Shown here piece by piece: positions 33,820 to 45,490 of a stretch of 64,000 nucleotides of DNA (its first letter is position 1; every line of letters begins with the position of its first letter). A model generated the notes under the pieces. The model saw only the letters and a list, made by a program, of their open reading frames with translations, did not search any database and had not been told where the DNA came from. Source of the stretch: Juglans regia (Eukaryota > Streptophyta > Magnoliopsida > Fagales > Juglandaceae); NCBI RefSeq assembly GCF_001411555.2, contig NC_049907.1, positions 3,356,243 to 3,420,242 of the forward strand. Direction: 5' to 3'. Position numbers and translations under genes: made by a program.

Positions 33820-35235
33820 TTCTTTATTATAAATCTAACTTTATCCTTAATCACAATTATTATTGATGTAGTAAATCATGTCGTCATCTTTTGAGCGTTT
33901 ATCCAAAATAATTTCTTTGCCGAAATATAATAAAGATAATGTATGACATAGATTTCCTGCATGCATGCTATCTTCTGTTGTAATTGTTACCAAATAATTA
34001 ATAAACGATAGCGTTTCGAATATACAAGAACAAATTAATATACGATCGATGGAACTTCCACGTAAAGAAACGGCCTCCGGTCCTGGAGACAACCAAGATC
34101 AAGAAGTGCAACAAGATCATAAGGAACGTAGGTAATCGAAAGCGTACTACGTTATCTGCTCAGAAGAAAAATCGAAAACGTTATCCGAGGGCGGCTGCTG
34201 CATGCAGCGTCGGCTAGCATTCATTCAATCCATTTAACCAAGCAGGGCGGTGGATAAACATGAAACTCATCCCAAAGGCCACATGAGCAGCAGACATTTC
34301 CAGTACACGTGTCATGTGCTGTTTTTCTCCAAGGTGCAGCGCACCGTCGCCGTTTCTGTCCTTTTCTTTCTCCAACATTACTCTCAAAGGAAGGATTAGT
34401 TTCCTTTCACCAGCAGCTTTCCCTTTCTTATCTTCAGCTCTGGACTATGTCGCGTCAGCAGCTCAGACTGTGGGGTACGTAGCCAGCTGGGTGACTTTAA
34501 TAATATGTGATAAATTAGTACTAGTTAGATATAAAAAATTAAATTAAATTATTTTATCTTAACTTATATAATTATTATAATATTTTTAAATTTTTATATA
34601 AAATATAATAAATAATTAAATTTTTTAAATTTTAAAATAAAATTAATATTATAATAATATTATATTTAACTTTCAATAAAATATTTTATTTCGTAATGTG
34701 TAACCTGCAAAAGAGTCCTAATATCACGCAGAAAATTACCCATTTAGGTCTAGATTTCAAAGAGAGCACATGATGATCAGGCTGCAACAGAGTCACAGAC
34801 CCAGAACACAACAGAAAATCATGAAATGAAAAAGATGGGGAGGAAAGGATGAACCTGGATGGCTGTGGAGTCCAGGTTCAACTCATGTTTTATATGGAAC
34901 AAGCTGCCTTGCTAGGATCAAAGTAAAAAGGAGCTGGAGCAGAGAGCAGATCACCCCCAAGTAATATCTGTAGGGTTGCTGGAGTTTGTCCCTTTTTGAC
35001 ATTGAACTTGGCCAGATAAATGGGTATGGTTCGCAGCGCCTTGTTCGCCAACAATTGACAAACTAGTCATGTTTTACATTATTTGATGTATTATCGGCCT
35101 TCGAAAAACAAACGAGCTGAGAGATAGATAAAGATGCACATCATGATCATTATGCTATGAGCTCGATTGTATGGTTGACCTAAAATTATATATGCCTTTC
35201 TCAAAATGTTGAATCTATCGGTACTTAAGAATTCA
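33820..35235. other. Gene-free region with moderately GC-rich unique stretches
   Basis: 33,820-34,500 and 34,720-35,060 are less AT-rich than usual, without a frame I can assign. The frame at 34314-34547 (plus) is featureless. 34530-34690 is a degenerate 'GTTTGGAT' MITE. A 10-bp hairpin (TGAACCTGGA/TCCAGGTTCA) lies at 34850-34880. Confidence 0.45.
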
Positions 35236-35390
35236 ATTGAATAATGTTATATACAATCATAAAATGGGTAAATATTACATACTTTTTTAGAAAAAAATGA
35301 GTTTATTATAAAAAAAAAAATTAGTTATTTTATATAAATCTCAAATTTATTTATTTTTTTAAAAGAGTGTATGTGTGATTAGTTTGAAAA
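35236..35390. repeat. Degenerate hairpin-MITE copy
   Basis: GAATAATGTTATATACAATC, a poly-A-rich centre and AAAAGAGTGTATG at the right follow the plan of the 21127-21300 family, with arms heavily mutated. Confidence 0.4.
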
Positions 35391-37172
35391 TCCTTTTCCA
35401 AGTTAGGTAGTATAGCTACAATCTGGTAATCACTCAGTGTCTACGGATTTCCGCAATATATATAAAAAGAGCGTAAGATTTTTGTGCAAAAATAAACAGA
35501 GAATCCTTTTGAGTTGGGAAAGTATTAGTTTCCGCAGGCTGTAGTACTTCTACTTAATTTATCAATTTAAGGAATGAAATCTTTGCCTTATTAAGTGTAA
35601 TTAAGCTTGCATGTGTCAAAGGTGCACTCCTTAAATGTTATATGTTTTTCTTTTTAGGGTTTGGTTAAAATATCTTCTAATTAATTAGCGAAGCTGGTGT
35701 ATCATTTGAAAGAGCATAAAATAAAAGTCATAATTCATAATTGAAAGAGAAGTACTACAGCTGATCTATAAAGATTTTACAAAAATAAATTTATAAATTG
35801 ACATAGTTTCATGTAATCCATTAAATCTATTTTTATATATATAATCATTTTACAGCTAAAACATTTCTCTAATTGAAACTAAACAGTTTTGGAATAAAAA
35901 AAATGATAAAACTTAGAGTAAGCGTGCACAAGTTCAAAGAAAAACCACAAAAGTTCCAAGTATAATTTCAATATAGCTAGCATGCCGGGGGGAAAAAAAA
36001 AAAAAAAAAAAAGAACACAATGGTGTTACATGATGTACACATGATTCACATTTATTTTGTTCACTTATATATACATATATACACACGTAACCAAGTAGTG
36101 GACAAGTTGCAAAAGGCAAGGGTCAGAAAAGTTAAAAACTATAAGATAAAATAAAAAAAAAAAAAAAAATCGAAAGTGGATGACTGCAACTCGTACATAT
36201 ATATATGTATAATAACATCATTTAATATTCAGAAATTATATTACTTGTAGTCTTGTATATGTTGTTAATGAAGACAGACAGGGACATTTTTCTGTATTAA
36301 TTTTGTTTTCATTTGTTATACATGAGTTCAACATATATATAGTGAGGAAAACGTTCGAAATACCCTGGATTTTGGCCGTAAATTAGCACCGAATTAATTA
36401 CACTGCGTAGCAAGACCGCAAAAGTCATATTTTACAAAGGTCAATTCAACAAAGTTTGGAGAACAGATTATTCATTTTTGTAAGCTTTGAAGCAGAAGGA
36501 CAAAAGAGTGAAAGGGCCGGGTGAAATAAAATGTATATAATATTTTTTTTTCCCGTGAATGTCATCATGTTCAAGACGCACATGATCTTGTTCTTATCTT
36601 CCACCTTATTACATATCGTTTGTTTGAGTGATTTCAATCGTCAATTTGGGCTAATTTTGATATGGCGATGCAAAGGAAGGACCACCGCCAAGAATTAATA
36701 TGCGTACCGGCAATGAACAATGAACACATATTAATATAATGTATATATATATATATATAAATGTTTTTTTGTTAAATTATTTTTTATATATAAATATTTT
36801 AATCATAGAGAAATTTTATAATAAAAATTTATAAATTAACATGATTTTATGTGCATTAAATTATAAAATTATTTATATAAAATGCAATTATTTATATATA
36901 TATATATAATAAATATTAGGTAGCATGGGAGAAGGCAGAATATGGGTACCTAATGATAGCTTTGCTTACTTTTACTAAGGCATCAAACCCATAAAAGGAC
37001 AAGAGTCAATTGAATTTGAGAGGTCCGACGTGCGCTGCTGTGCATTACCATTCAGTACTTCATGAGTTTGTAATTTAGTACTTAAACCCCTCTATTGCTT
37101 TAAAATCATCGCCAACCTTACCAACCAGTGGAGCACTCGTGTGAGAGAGATTGAGAGAGAGAGATTGAGAGA
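35391..37172. other. Upstream region of the PQ-loop gene
   Basis: Gene-free, AT-rich with several (AT)n runs. The last about 35 bases before the start codon are a GAGA-rich tract (37139-37172), probably in the 5'UTR or core promoter. Confidence 0.5.
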
Positions 37173-40100
37173 ATGCAATACTGTGCAAAGGAGCAAAAGC
37201 CCTGTGCGCGTTGGGTTGAGAAGTATTTTAAAGACTGCCTCTGCAATCTGAGAGATGAGTTATCTTTTGGTTTTGGGTTTATTAGTCTAGTCTGTTGGGG
37301 AGTGGCAGAAATCCCTCAAATCATCACCAATTTCCAGACCAAGTCCGGCCATGGAGTTTCTCTTGCTTTTCTGCTCACTTGGATTGTTGGGTTTGTTCTC
37401 TTTCCCCTACCTAGTGACAAACACGTGCCCTTACACACACAGATAGAACGCCGCACAGAGCTTCCTTCCTTCCTTTCTTTCTTTCTTTCCTTAATTTTCT
37501 TCATAGTACCATGTTTTTCAAATAACATCCATGTTTATTTCCTTGATGCAGAGATATTTTTAATCTGGTTGGCTGTCTTCTGGAACCTGCAACGGTGAGT
37601 GTGAGGCGCCTGAGAAACATAAATCCTTAGTTTTGTTGTTTGGCGGTTTAGTGGTCCAGAAAATGGTCTGAATTTAGGTGGTTCTGGTTCTGCCACTACC
37701 ATCTGTAATAATATCACAAGTCTATCTTCTTGCATATTATCTTGGTCCTCACAAGCAACTTCTTCCTTTATTTTTCTTTCTTCCCAATGAAAAAAACAAG
37801 AAAATTAATCTTCGATCTGAATTTACTTTTCTTTGGATGCAGTTGCCTACCCAGTTCTATACGGCTCTGGTACGTAATACCACTCTTTCACTTGGATAAT
37901 AACCTTAACTCTTGCAATATTTCTTCATGATTTTCTTTCACTTTCTGCTGCAACCGAGGTACCGTGAGGGTGCCTGACATAAGTTAAGGTTGCAACTGAG
38001 GTAGCTAGCTAGGTCCTGCTGGAACGAAGCCGACCCGAAGGTTTTGAGTTGGTCCTCCGTCCCAAGTTCCAACCCCAACTTGCAGGCTAGGCTTGGTTGG
38101 TTTCGTTGTGTGAGCCGATGAAACTTTAGTAAAATAAAAAAAAAAAATCGCTCAAAAGTTAAAAAGTGATCCCGCAAGTCTAACAAATATTTATTTATTA
38201 TTACGATATTATTTATTATTGATTTAAATAAGTTATAAATGTATGATCCACTTTATTAGAAATTGTTTCAAATTTAGAAACGAATCTCTTATTTATTTTT
38301 GATAATATAAATACTTCAATAATACTAAATAATAATAAATAATATGAGACCTACTTTAATGGAAATTAGGACCAGTAAAAACATAAAAAGTTTGAGACCA
38401 GACCAATGCAACTTTCCTTTCCAACCCGAACGCATTAACCCAAACTCTCCCGGTGATTGGGTTGATATTACCATTAGGACGTTCTGCCACCCAAGTTGGG
38501 GTTATTTAATTTCCTACGTATAATAATTATAATTTTTGTTTTTTTGTTGCAGCTTTACACAGTCAGTACAATAGTGTTGGTATTGCAGAGCGTGTACTAT
38601 GACTACATCCGCAGATGGTTCAAGCGTCGACAGGTCAAAGCTAACCATCCGGTACATAATTATAATCTTACTAATTTTCCCTTTTAACTACAAATTAGTT
38701 CATCTTCTTATCTGAAAATGCACACACAGTCAGTATTTCTTATCTTTTCTTCTTTTTCTTGTACAATACTATAGGCTGAAGAGGATCATAAAAAACCATT
38801 AATGAGACCTAAGTCAGTTGATCCAGGCATTCCAATACCTAGAGCTTCGCCAAAAGCAACTCCTCGAAGAGAGTTCTACATCACGTACGTAGAATATCAT
38901 TTTTATTTTTTTTTTATTACCATGTTATGTTGTCTCGATTAATCTTAGGCCCGGTTTGGATAAACACTTCAGATGAAACAAGATGAAATATATTTTAAAG
39001 GAAAACATTATAGACACAAAATGATCTCATATACTGATGTCAGTATGCCACGTCTCCCCCCTCCCTTTTTCTTTTCTTTCTTTTTTCTCCCCCTCCCCTC
39101 CCCTCCTTTTCATCTCCGTCTCTGCCCTCCCGTGCCCAGGGCCGGCAGAAGCCGTCGGCGGTCCAAGTAGCACCGTCTCATTCACGGCAAGCTCACGGTG
39201 CTGCCGTGAGCTCCCATGTCCTCATCGGACGGTGCCGCATGGACCGCCGGCGGCTTCTGCCTGCCCTGAGGTGGTCCCCAACCACCATGACCGGCACAGG
39301 GAGGGTGGAGACAGAGAGGGAAAGGGGGAGGGGAGAGGCACGACAAAGGGGAAGAAAAAAGAAAGAAAAAAAAGGGGGGGGGGGGATGGGGAACACTGCT
39401 ACATCAGTGTGTGTGATCATTTTGTATTTGAAGCAGCCCCTATTTTAAATAGTAGTAAAATTTCTTGAGTTAAAAAAAATAAAATAGTTTGTAAAAAAAT
39501 ATATGTTTGGATAGTGAGATAAGATAATTTTGACTTTTTGGGATTTAAAAAAGGTGGGGTCCCATGGTATTTATAGAGTATCCAATTAATCCTTGAGATT
39601 TTGCACTGTTCATGTATTGTTAAGCACTGTTCATGTCAGGTTGTACTATTAATTTAATGTTTTGAACTGTTCACTATCAGTTTTCCAAGGTTTTTTTACT
39701 GATTATTTAAGTTGATGTTTTTAAAACTTAGAGATGAAATACAATTTTTGGATAGGTAAAACTTTGTGACCGTACAACCCAGATAAGATACAGATGAGAT
39801 GTTTTGCCTATCCAGACCGAGCCTTAGACTTTGGATAGAGAGTTTTATGCGTATGCGGCTTAGATAACTAACAAGAATATTTTTTCTTGAATTTTACAGT
39901 TCAGCAAGATCTTTGGCTGGCAGTGGCACCCCACCTTTTCGAACATATCTAACAGCTGCCAAAAGTGGTCCTTCGGCTATGGGACTGAACAGTGATTCAT
40001 CGTCAGATGATGAGGCAGCTCCAGCCCACTCTAAGAAGTCCACTAGCCAGCCCAGGCCTATTCCAAGATCGGTAAGTTGTCTTCATCTTCCACTTAATTA

Positions 40101-41530
40101 CCAGATATTCAAGCAATCATGCATGGGTGTTGGCACTGATCATGATCATTTGCTACTGCTCATGTTCTTCCCATTGCATAATTTGCACATTCTAACAAAT
40201 ATTCAAACAAAATTTCCTTCCGAGAACAAAATGTCTTAAACAAACAGAACTTAGATCATGACTTGCTATTTGAACCAGTACTCATTATTTATGAAATGAC
40301 ATCAATATTTCTGAAAATAGCATGCGCGCATCTCCACATTCAAACCCAAATTTATCCTCTAATTTCGCTTTAAAATCACCTAATTTCCTACACGTTATTG
40401 CTGCATGCATGGTACATGTTACAGGTAGGCTATGGAACATTTCTAGCTACATCACTCAACTTGCCCCTACATAGTAAGGGTTTGACAGAAGCGTACTTGG
40501 GACTTACTGGGAGGAAGCTCTTACATGTATGATTATAATTTCTACCTCTGATTAATACTATATAACTAAATTAAACAAGATCCTCTTCTTGTTTTTGGGA
40601 AGTTCTTACAATTAGGCTGCAACAGGAACAAGGTGGGGTAGAGAGTGTATACGGTCAGTGGTTGGGATGGCTGATGGCTGCCATTTACATGGGCGGACGA
40701 CTCCCCCAGATATGGTTAAATGTAAGTATATATTATTTTCAACTGTTCTACCTAATCTTTTTTTTGTTTCTTTGCTGTATGAAAGTCTCTAACAAAGTTC
40801 TTGAACATGTACGTTTAATTGGCCGGACAGATTAAAAGGGGGAGTGTAGAGGTATGATATTCTCTTAATTGCCTCTTCTTCTTTTTTTCTTTTTTTTTCT
40901 CCCTCTCTCTCTACCATACCTTCAATATCTTGCAGTGTTTTTTTTTTTTTTTCCAACAACTAATTAAGACCCTTTCGCTCTCTAAATTAATTTTTTAGGG
41001 CTTGAATCCTCTCATGTTCATTTTTGCACTGGTCGCCAACGTTACTTACGTGGCAAGGTCTCTCTCTCTCTCTGAACTGAACTGATCATCAAGTGAAGCA
41101 TCTTCTTCCTTGTCGTTTAATTCCCAGCTCATGTTTAATTAATCTGTTTACTTGAACACATGCAGTATTCTTGTAAGGACAACTGAATGGGAAAAAATCA
41201 AAGCCAATATGCCATGGTTGCTGGATGCTGTTGTATGCGTGGCGCTTGATTTATTTGTATCCTTTTCGTGCCTGATCAAGATCATAATCATTTCTACCCC
41301 CACATCATCATCATCTTCTTCTTCTTCTTCTTCATGAATTTCAACATCTTCATCACTGTCATTATATAATTCTCGCCATATATAGTATTATCTATATAAC
41401 ATACATGATACCTTAACAAAAACAGATCATATTGCAGTATATCTATTATAAGCATCTTCGAAAGACGCCAGGCACAAGTAGTAGTACTGGATCAGATTAT
41501 GAAGACTACGTGGAAGCAAGTAAAATCTGA
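37173..41530 (+). CDS. PQ-loop transporter (vacuolar amino-acid transporter family), 12 exons
   Basis: Complete gene rebuilt from splice sites. Exons: 37173-37390, 37552-37594, 37843-37869, 38553-38651, 38775-38884, 39900-40071, 40425-40526, 40626-40721, 40831-40851, 40999-41057, 41166-41256, 41426-41530. They sum to 1143 nt (380 aa plus stop) with every junction GT-AG and phases continuous. The product is a seven-helix PQ-loop (SWEET-superfamily fold) protein. PQ loop 1 lies in exon 1 (AEIPQIITNFQTKSGHG) and loop 2 in exons 8-9 (GRLPQIWLN then IKRGSVEGLNPLMF). A long Ser/Pro-rich cytosolic loop (exons 5-7, including SSSDDEAAP) separates them. It matches Arabidopsis At4g36850 in layout; relatives are lysosomal/vacuolar exporters of basic amino acids (YPQ/PQLC2). 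Exons 3 and 9 are only 27 and 21 nt. The transported substrate is inferred from family. Confidence 0.92.
38948..39823. mobile_element. GC-rich TIR element in intron 5 of the PQ-loop gene
   Basis: Bounded by GGCCCGGTTTGGATA and the imperfect inverse TATCCAGACCGAGCC (13 of 15 paired) with TTA on both sides, as for PIF/Harbinger elements. About 876 bases. The inner part (39040-39390) is unusually GC-rich and carries C-rich then G-rich tracts, including G12 at 39374-39385, giving open frames on both strands without known motifs. Non-autonomous. It accounts for most of this large intron. Confidence 0.65.
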
Positions 41531-43200
41531 TGTTTCTTAATTGGATTTTGTAATATTATTTGAGGATACTTACGTACCAAAGTCATGTCATCAAATCGGA
41601 TTTTAAACCTAATTTATCCTCACCGGTTAGATCATGAGCTTAATTATATATTATTAATGTAGACGTATAATTGGTGATATTCTGCGTTATCGTTTGGAAC
41701 AGTACTAGTACTCATGACCAGTGCAAACACTACTCCTTGCTGGCGAATTACCATTGGCTGTACGTTACGTTGATTGATCGTGTTTAATAATATTTATATA
41801 TGGGTTTTACCAACTACAAACCCATATTGTCTCTTAATTTTCCAAAGGCCATACTTTATTATGGAATCGACCGCTTGAATTGAAGTTGATATATATGATC
41901 TGATCTAATTTAAATGTTGCCAAAGGTGCTTTAAAGTGTGATTTGATTATATGAGGGATCATTTACTTTATATCCTGCTTTTCTTTGTTTTTAGTTAGTT
42001 AATTAGACTCATGATGTGGACCAGCTAGCTGCACGGTTATGATCATCAGTTTATTATGCTCAAAGAAAAGTAAGTTAGTACTATTGAAAATTTTCACTAA
42101 AAATAAGAAAGTAATTATTTAAAATATGGCATGTCATGAACAAAATTGACATGGTGACAATTAATATATAAGATGTTACATATTTAATTCTATTCATTCC
42201 ATGTCTTATCATACTACTACTACTAGTTCAAAACGTAGCTAGCTAGGCTCATATATAAATTTATTTAAAATATAATTTTATCCTTGTGGGACACATTTAT
42301 ATATATATGCAATTGTCTCATCTGTGAATATGACAAAAGACAGTCTAGAAAAGCATCTTCTTATGGCCGCTGTAAATAAACAACACTACTACATAAGTTG
42401 CTCGCGATTCATAATTTTGTATAAATATTTTGAATATTTAAACACACATGTTTACACAGCAATATGTGTGTATGTAAATAGAATGAAAAAAATAACAAAT
42501 CACATATTAGTATGTGGTGTACACTGTAAGGAATTATAAGTAGAATTGTTCTATTTTTTTTAATTTTATTCCTACTAAACTAATTTATGAGTTGTTTTAC
42601 TCATTATTTATACGCTACATACTTACTATGAGAAAAAGGAAAAATAAAATAAAAGAGATGTGGTGTATGGTGTGTGAGATGTTAAGTAAATGTGTGTGAT
42701 GTATGGTGAACCTCACTTTTTTTTAAAATGAGTGCGCAACATTTATCTAACCTATATCTATATTTAGCATTACTCATTTGCAAAATCTATTATGCTAAAA
42801 AGTATATGGTTCATAATCTAGCCAAATGGATCTAATGATTCTAACTGGATCATCCTGAATATTATCTCCTGCGGATCTTCCTAGCTATTTCCATCTTTGC
42901 ACCTGCACATGTGTAAAATACCTCTCCGATGATATTTTCTCAGGGGGAAAAAGTAATAAATAAGGAGAAACCAAACTCATCCGCAGATTAAAAAAAGGAA
43001 ATAATCTTATTCGACCAGAAAATTCAAATAAAGTCGAGATCCATAATGGCCCATTTAAAAAAAAAAAAAAAAAAAAGGAAAGGAAAGGAAAAAGGCCAGG
43101 CCTCTTATGCCATTCATGGGCTGGCATCTTGGGTTTGCAATATAATGGAATTTTGGATTCCCAGCCCATGAGAAGAGTTTAACAGTAACATAAAATTCAA
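41531..43200. other. Gene-free region downstream of the PQ-loop gene
   Basis: Contains the PQ-loop 3'UTR at the left, then AT-rich DNA with (AT)n runs and a poly-A tract at about 43055-43076. Frames at 42885-43270 (minus) and 42324-42539 (plus) have no motif support. Confidence 0.55.
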
Positions 43201-43373
43201 GAGTAATGCTACATACAGTTGTGGAATGCGCAAACGTCATGCAGTCGCTTTGAAAAAGAGTAGGATTCACTCATAAAAAATTAATTTCTTTTCATGTAGG
43301 TCCCATATTTATTCACTTTTTTAAAAGCGACTGCACGACGCTTGCACACTCACGACTGCAAGTATCATTTCTC
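43201..43373. mobile_element. Hairpin MITE, well-preserved copy 2
   Basis: Same family as 21127-21300. Left arm GAGTAATGCTACATACAGTTG, GTCATGCAGTCGCTTTG; centre AAAAAATTAATTTC; right arm AAAGCGACTGCACGACG, CACGACTGCAAGTATCATTTCTC. About 173 bases, arms of roughly 70 bases almost fully pairing. Confidence 0.8.
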
Positions 43374-43457
43374 AAAATTCAATCATATTGATCTGCGACG
43401 TGTTGATCATGTTAAGCACGTGAGCTACCCATAATTAATTAAGCATCTATCATTAAT

Positions 43458-43610
43458 GAGTTTGAGTAATATTACGTATAGTCGTAGAGTACACAAGTAC
43501 CATATAATCATTTTGACAAAAAATAGAGTTTACTATTAAAAAATTAATTTCTTTTCATATGAATCTTATATTTATCTGTTTTTTTTTAAGTGACTACAAG
43601 TATTCGCCAA
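43458..43610. repeat. Hairpin MITE, degenerate copy
   Basis: GAGTAATATTACGTATAGTCG, then ACTATTAAAAAATTAATTTC, then AAGTGACTACAAGTATTCG. A decayed copy lying within 90 bases of the 43201 copy. Confidence 0.65.
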
Positions 43611-44990
43611 CCTTTGGAGAATTTCGGCAAAAAAGAAAAAAAGAAATGGTCTATTAAAAAAAAAATCATTCTGTTTATTTTTTGAATGCATTATTGCCAC
43701 GTGATGAGATATGTTTCGGTTTGTTTTGGACATCGGTAATAATATGCCTACACCCAAAGTTTGAAAAAACGATTTGATTTAGACCGATTTAGCCAATTGA
43801 ATTGATAAGAAATCGAATCGATTTTAGTGAACATTTTGAATTGTTTACTAAATCACTTCAATCGACAGATTCAGGCTTATTCTAGTCAACTTTAGACTGA
43901 TTTGAACTAATTCCAACTGATTTAAAATTGTACTTATTTTTAAATTATCCACCAATTAACTGAGTTTTTTCTTTTAATTTTTTGTACAAAAATATCATAG
44001 AACTAAACATATATTAACTTTTTCGTCTTTGTATTCAATAAGAAATGTAGAAAATCTGAAAGATAAAAACATTTAGTTCTTTATTTTTTTTAGTTGAACA
44101 ACAAATTAAGGATCGGAATGAATATTTTATATTAAATTTATGATTGTGCATAAAACACTACATTTGCCATGTGTTTATAATTTAATGGTCTTTATATTTT
44201 TCGTATATAATGCAAAAAAATGTCAAATATTGAGGTTAAATACATAAATTACATATTTATTGAAACTATTTAGATTCATATCATATTTTATTGAAACTAT
44301 TCAATAAATTTATATTTTATACTTCTTTTTTATACTCTTTTATACATGATATTAAATGTTTGAATTGCATCAAATATGATTTTAATTTTTTTTATCAACA
44401 TTGAAATATTTGATTCAAAATTATCATGAATTGTCCGATTCATTGAATAGGTCCTTATCCAATTCCAAACCCAATTCCGATTTTTCTTGCCTCCTACGCT
44501 TACGTGCCCACATCATTATAAATAAATCTCGATTTTATAAAATTATTATCCTTCATTTTATAACATTATAAAATAATTGTTAAAAAGTTGTACGCTAATA
44601 TTTCTCTTTGTAAATTGTTGATGAATGTGTTACTTTTTTAGCAATGTGGAACTTATAACTATCTTCATCAAACGTTAAAAAAAAAGGGAAAAAATTAACA
44701 AAAGATTGAACGAAAGCAAGATGAAGTAAAGTATATAATAAAAGACTTGTGTGTACTGGTATTCTTGCTTAATCACAGCAGACAAATGATGTCCCGTAAT
44801 ATTCAAGTTTGGTGGTATTGTTTACTAGCAATTAAGCTATAATTTATCCTTAATTAATTAATTATAACTTCCTGTTTAATTCATGTGAAATTGCTTAAAC
44901 TCCGTTGTAATATGGCAGATGGAGCAGATCTTTCTCGATCATGTTGTCTTGCATGTTTCATAAACTAGAGGGAGAGAGCACCATTCATGC
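43611..44990. other. Gene-free AT-rich region
   Basis: No gene. 43765-43940 contains loosely repeated 'GATTT(A/G)GA(A/C)' phrases that look like a degenerate low-complexity tract. Confidence 0.5.
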
Positions 44991-45049
44991 ATTAAATTAA
45001 GGTATATAGATATATAAAGTTATCTCTTGTCTAGAATAGAGCCTTAGAA

Positions 45050-45490
45050 AAAGACATACTTTCTCTCTCTCTTTGGCGATAAAAACCTTCAACCACTCAG
45101 GTATTTTTGTTTTCCGTTCATTGGCCAGAGGGAGGTTGGAGCTTCGGCTCCACCCATCTTCCCTCTGTCCGCCCTTCATCGAACCTGTTCTATGGTTTCT
45201 TTTCTTGTTTTTTTTAGTTTTTTGTCCATAGCATCGAAATAGACTGATTTGTTGTCTTCTGGCCTCCTTCGACTAATACACACTCCACCACCAGATTCTT
45301 TAACTGTCGATCTGCCAGAAAGCAAAAGAAATCAGTTTAAAAGTGCGTTGCGTACATCTCATGCATGGCTTATGCCGTGCATGAGACTCACGCGCCGCTG
45401 TGCCTTGGAGAGCCTGATGCCGCCACGCGCAACTCCCTTGAAACTAGCGGCTGACCTATACTTCCATTCTTAGTGTGGCGCGTGAGTTGC
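45050..45490. repeat. GC-rich hairpin island
   Basis: A locally GC-rich block with several strong inverted repeats: TGGAGC-TTCG-GCTCCA at 45137-45152; a 13-bp stem (12 paired) at 45357-45386 (TCTCATGCATGGC/GCCGTGCATGAGA, 4-nt loop); and ACTCACGCGCC at 45386-45396 with its perfect inverse at 45478-45488. No coding motif; the frames at 44997-45179 (minus) and 45249-45473 (plus) are unassigned. May be a fragment of a structured retroelement or a foldback element. Confidence 0.5.

Noticed and set aside
39037..39468. 143-aa plus-strand frame and minus partner in PQ-loop intron 5
   Set aside because: Located within a GC-rich TIR element; both strands are open because of base bias, and the spliced gene passes over it.
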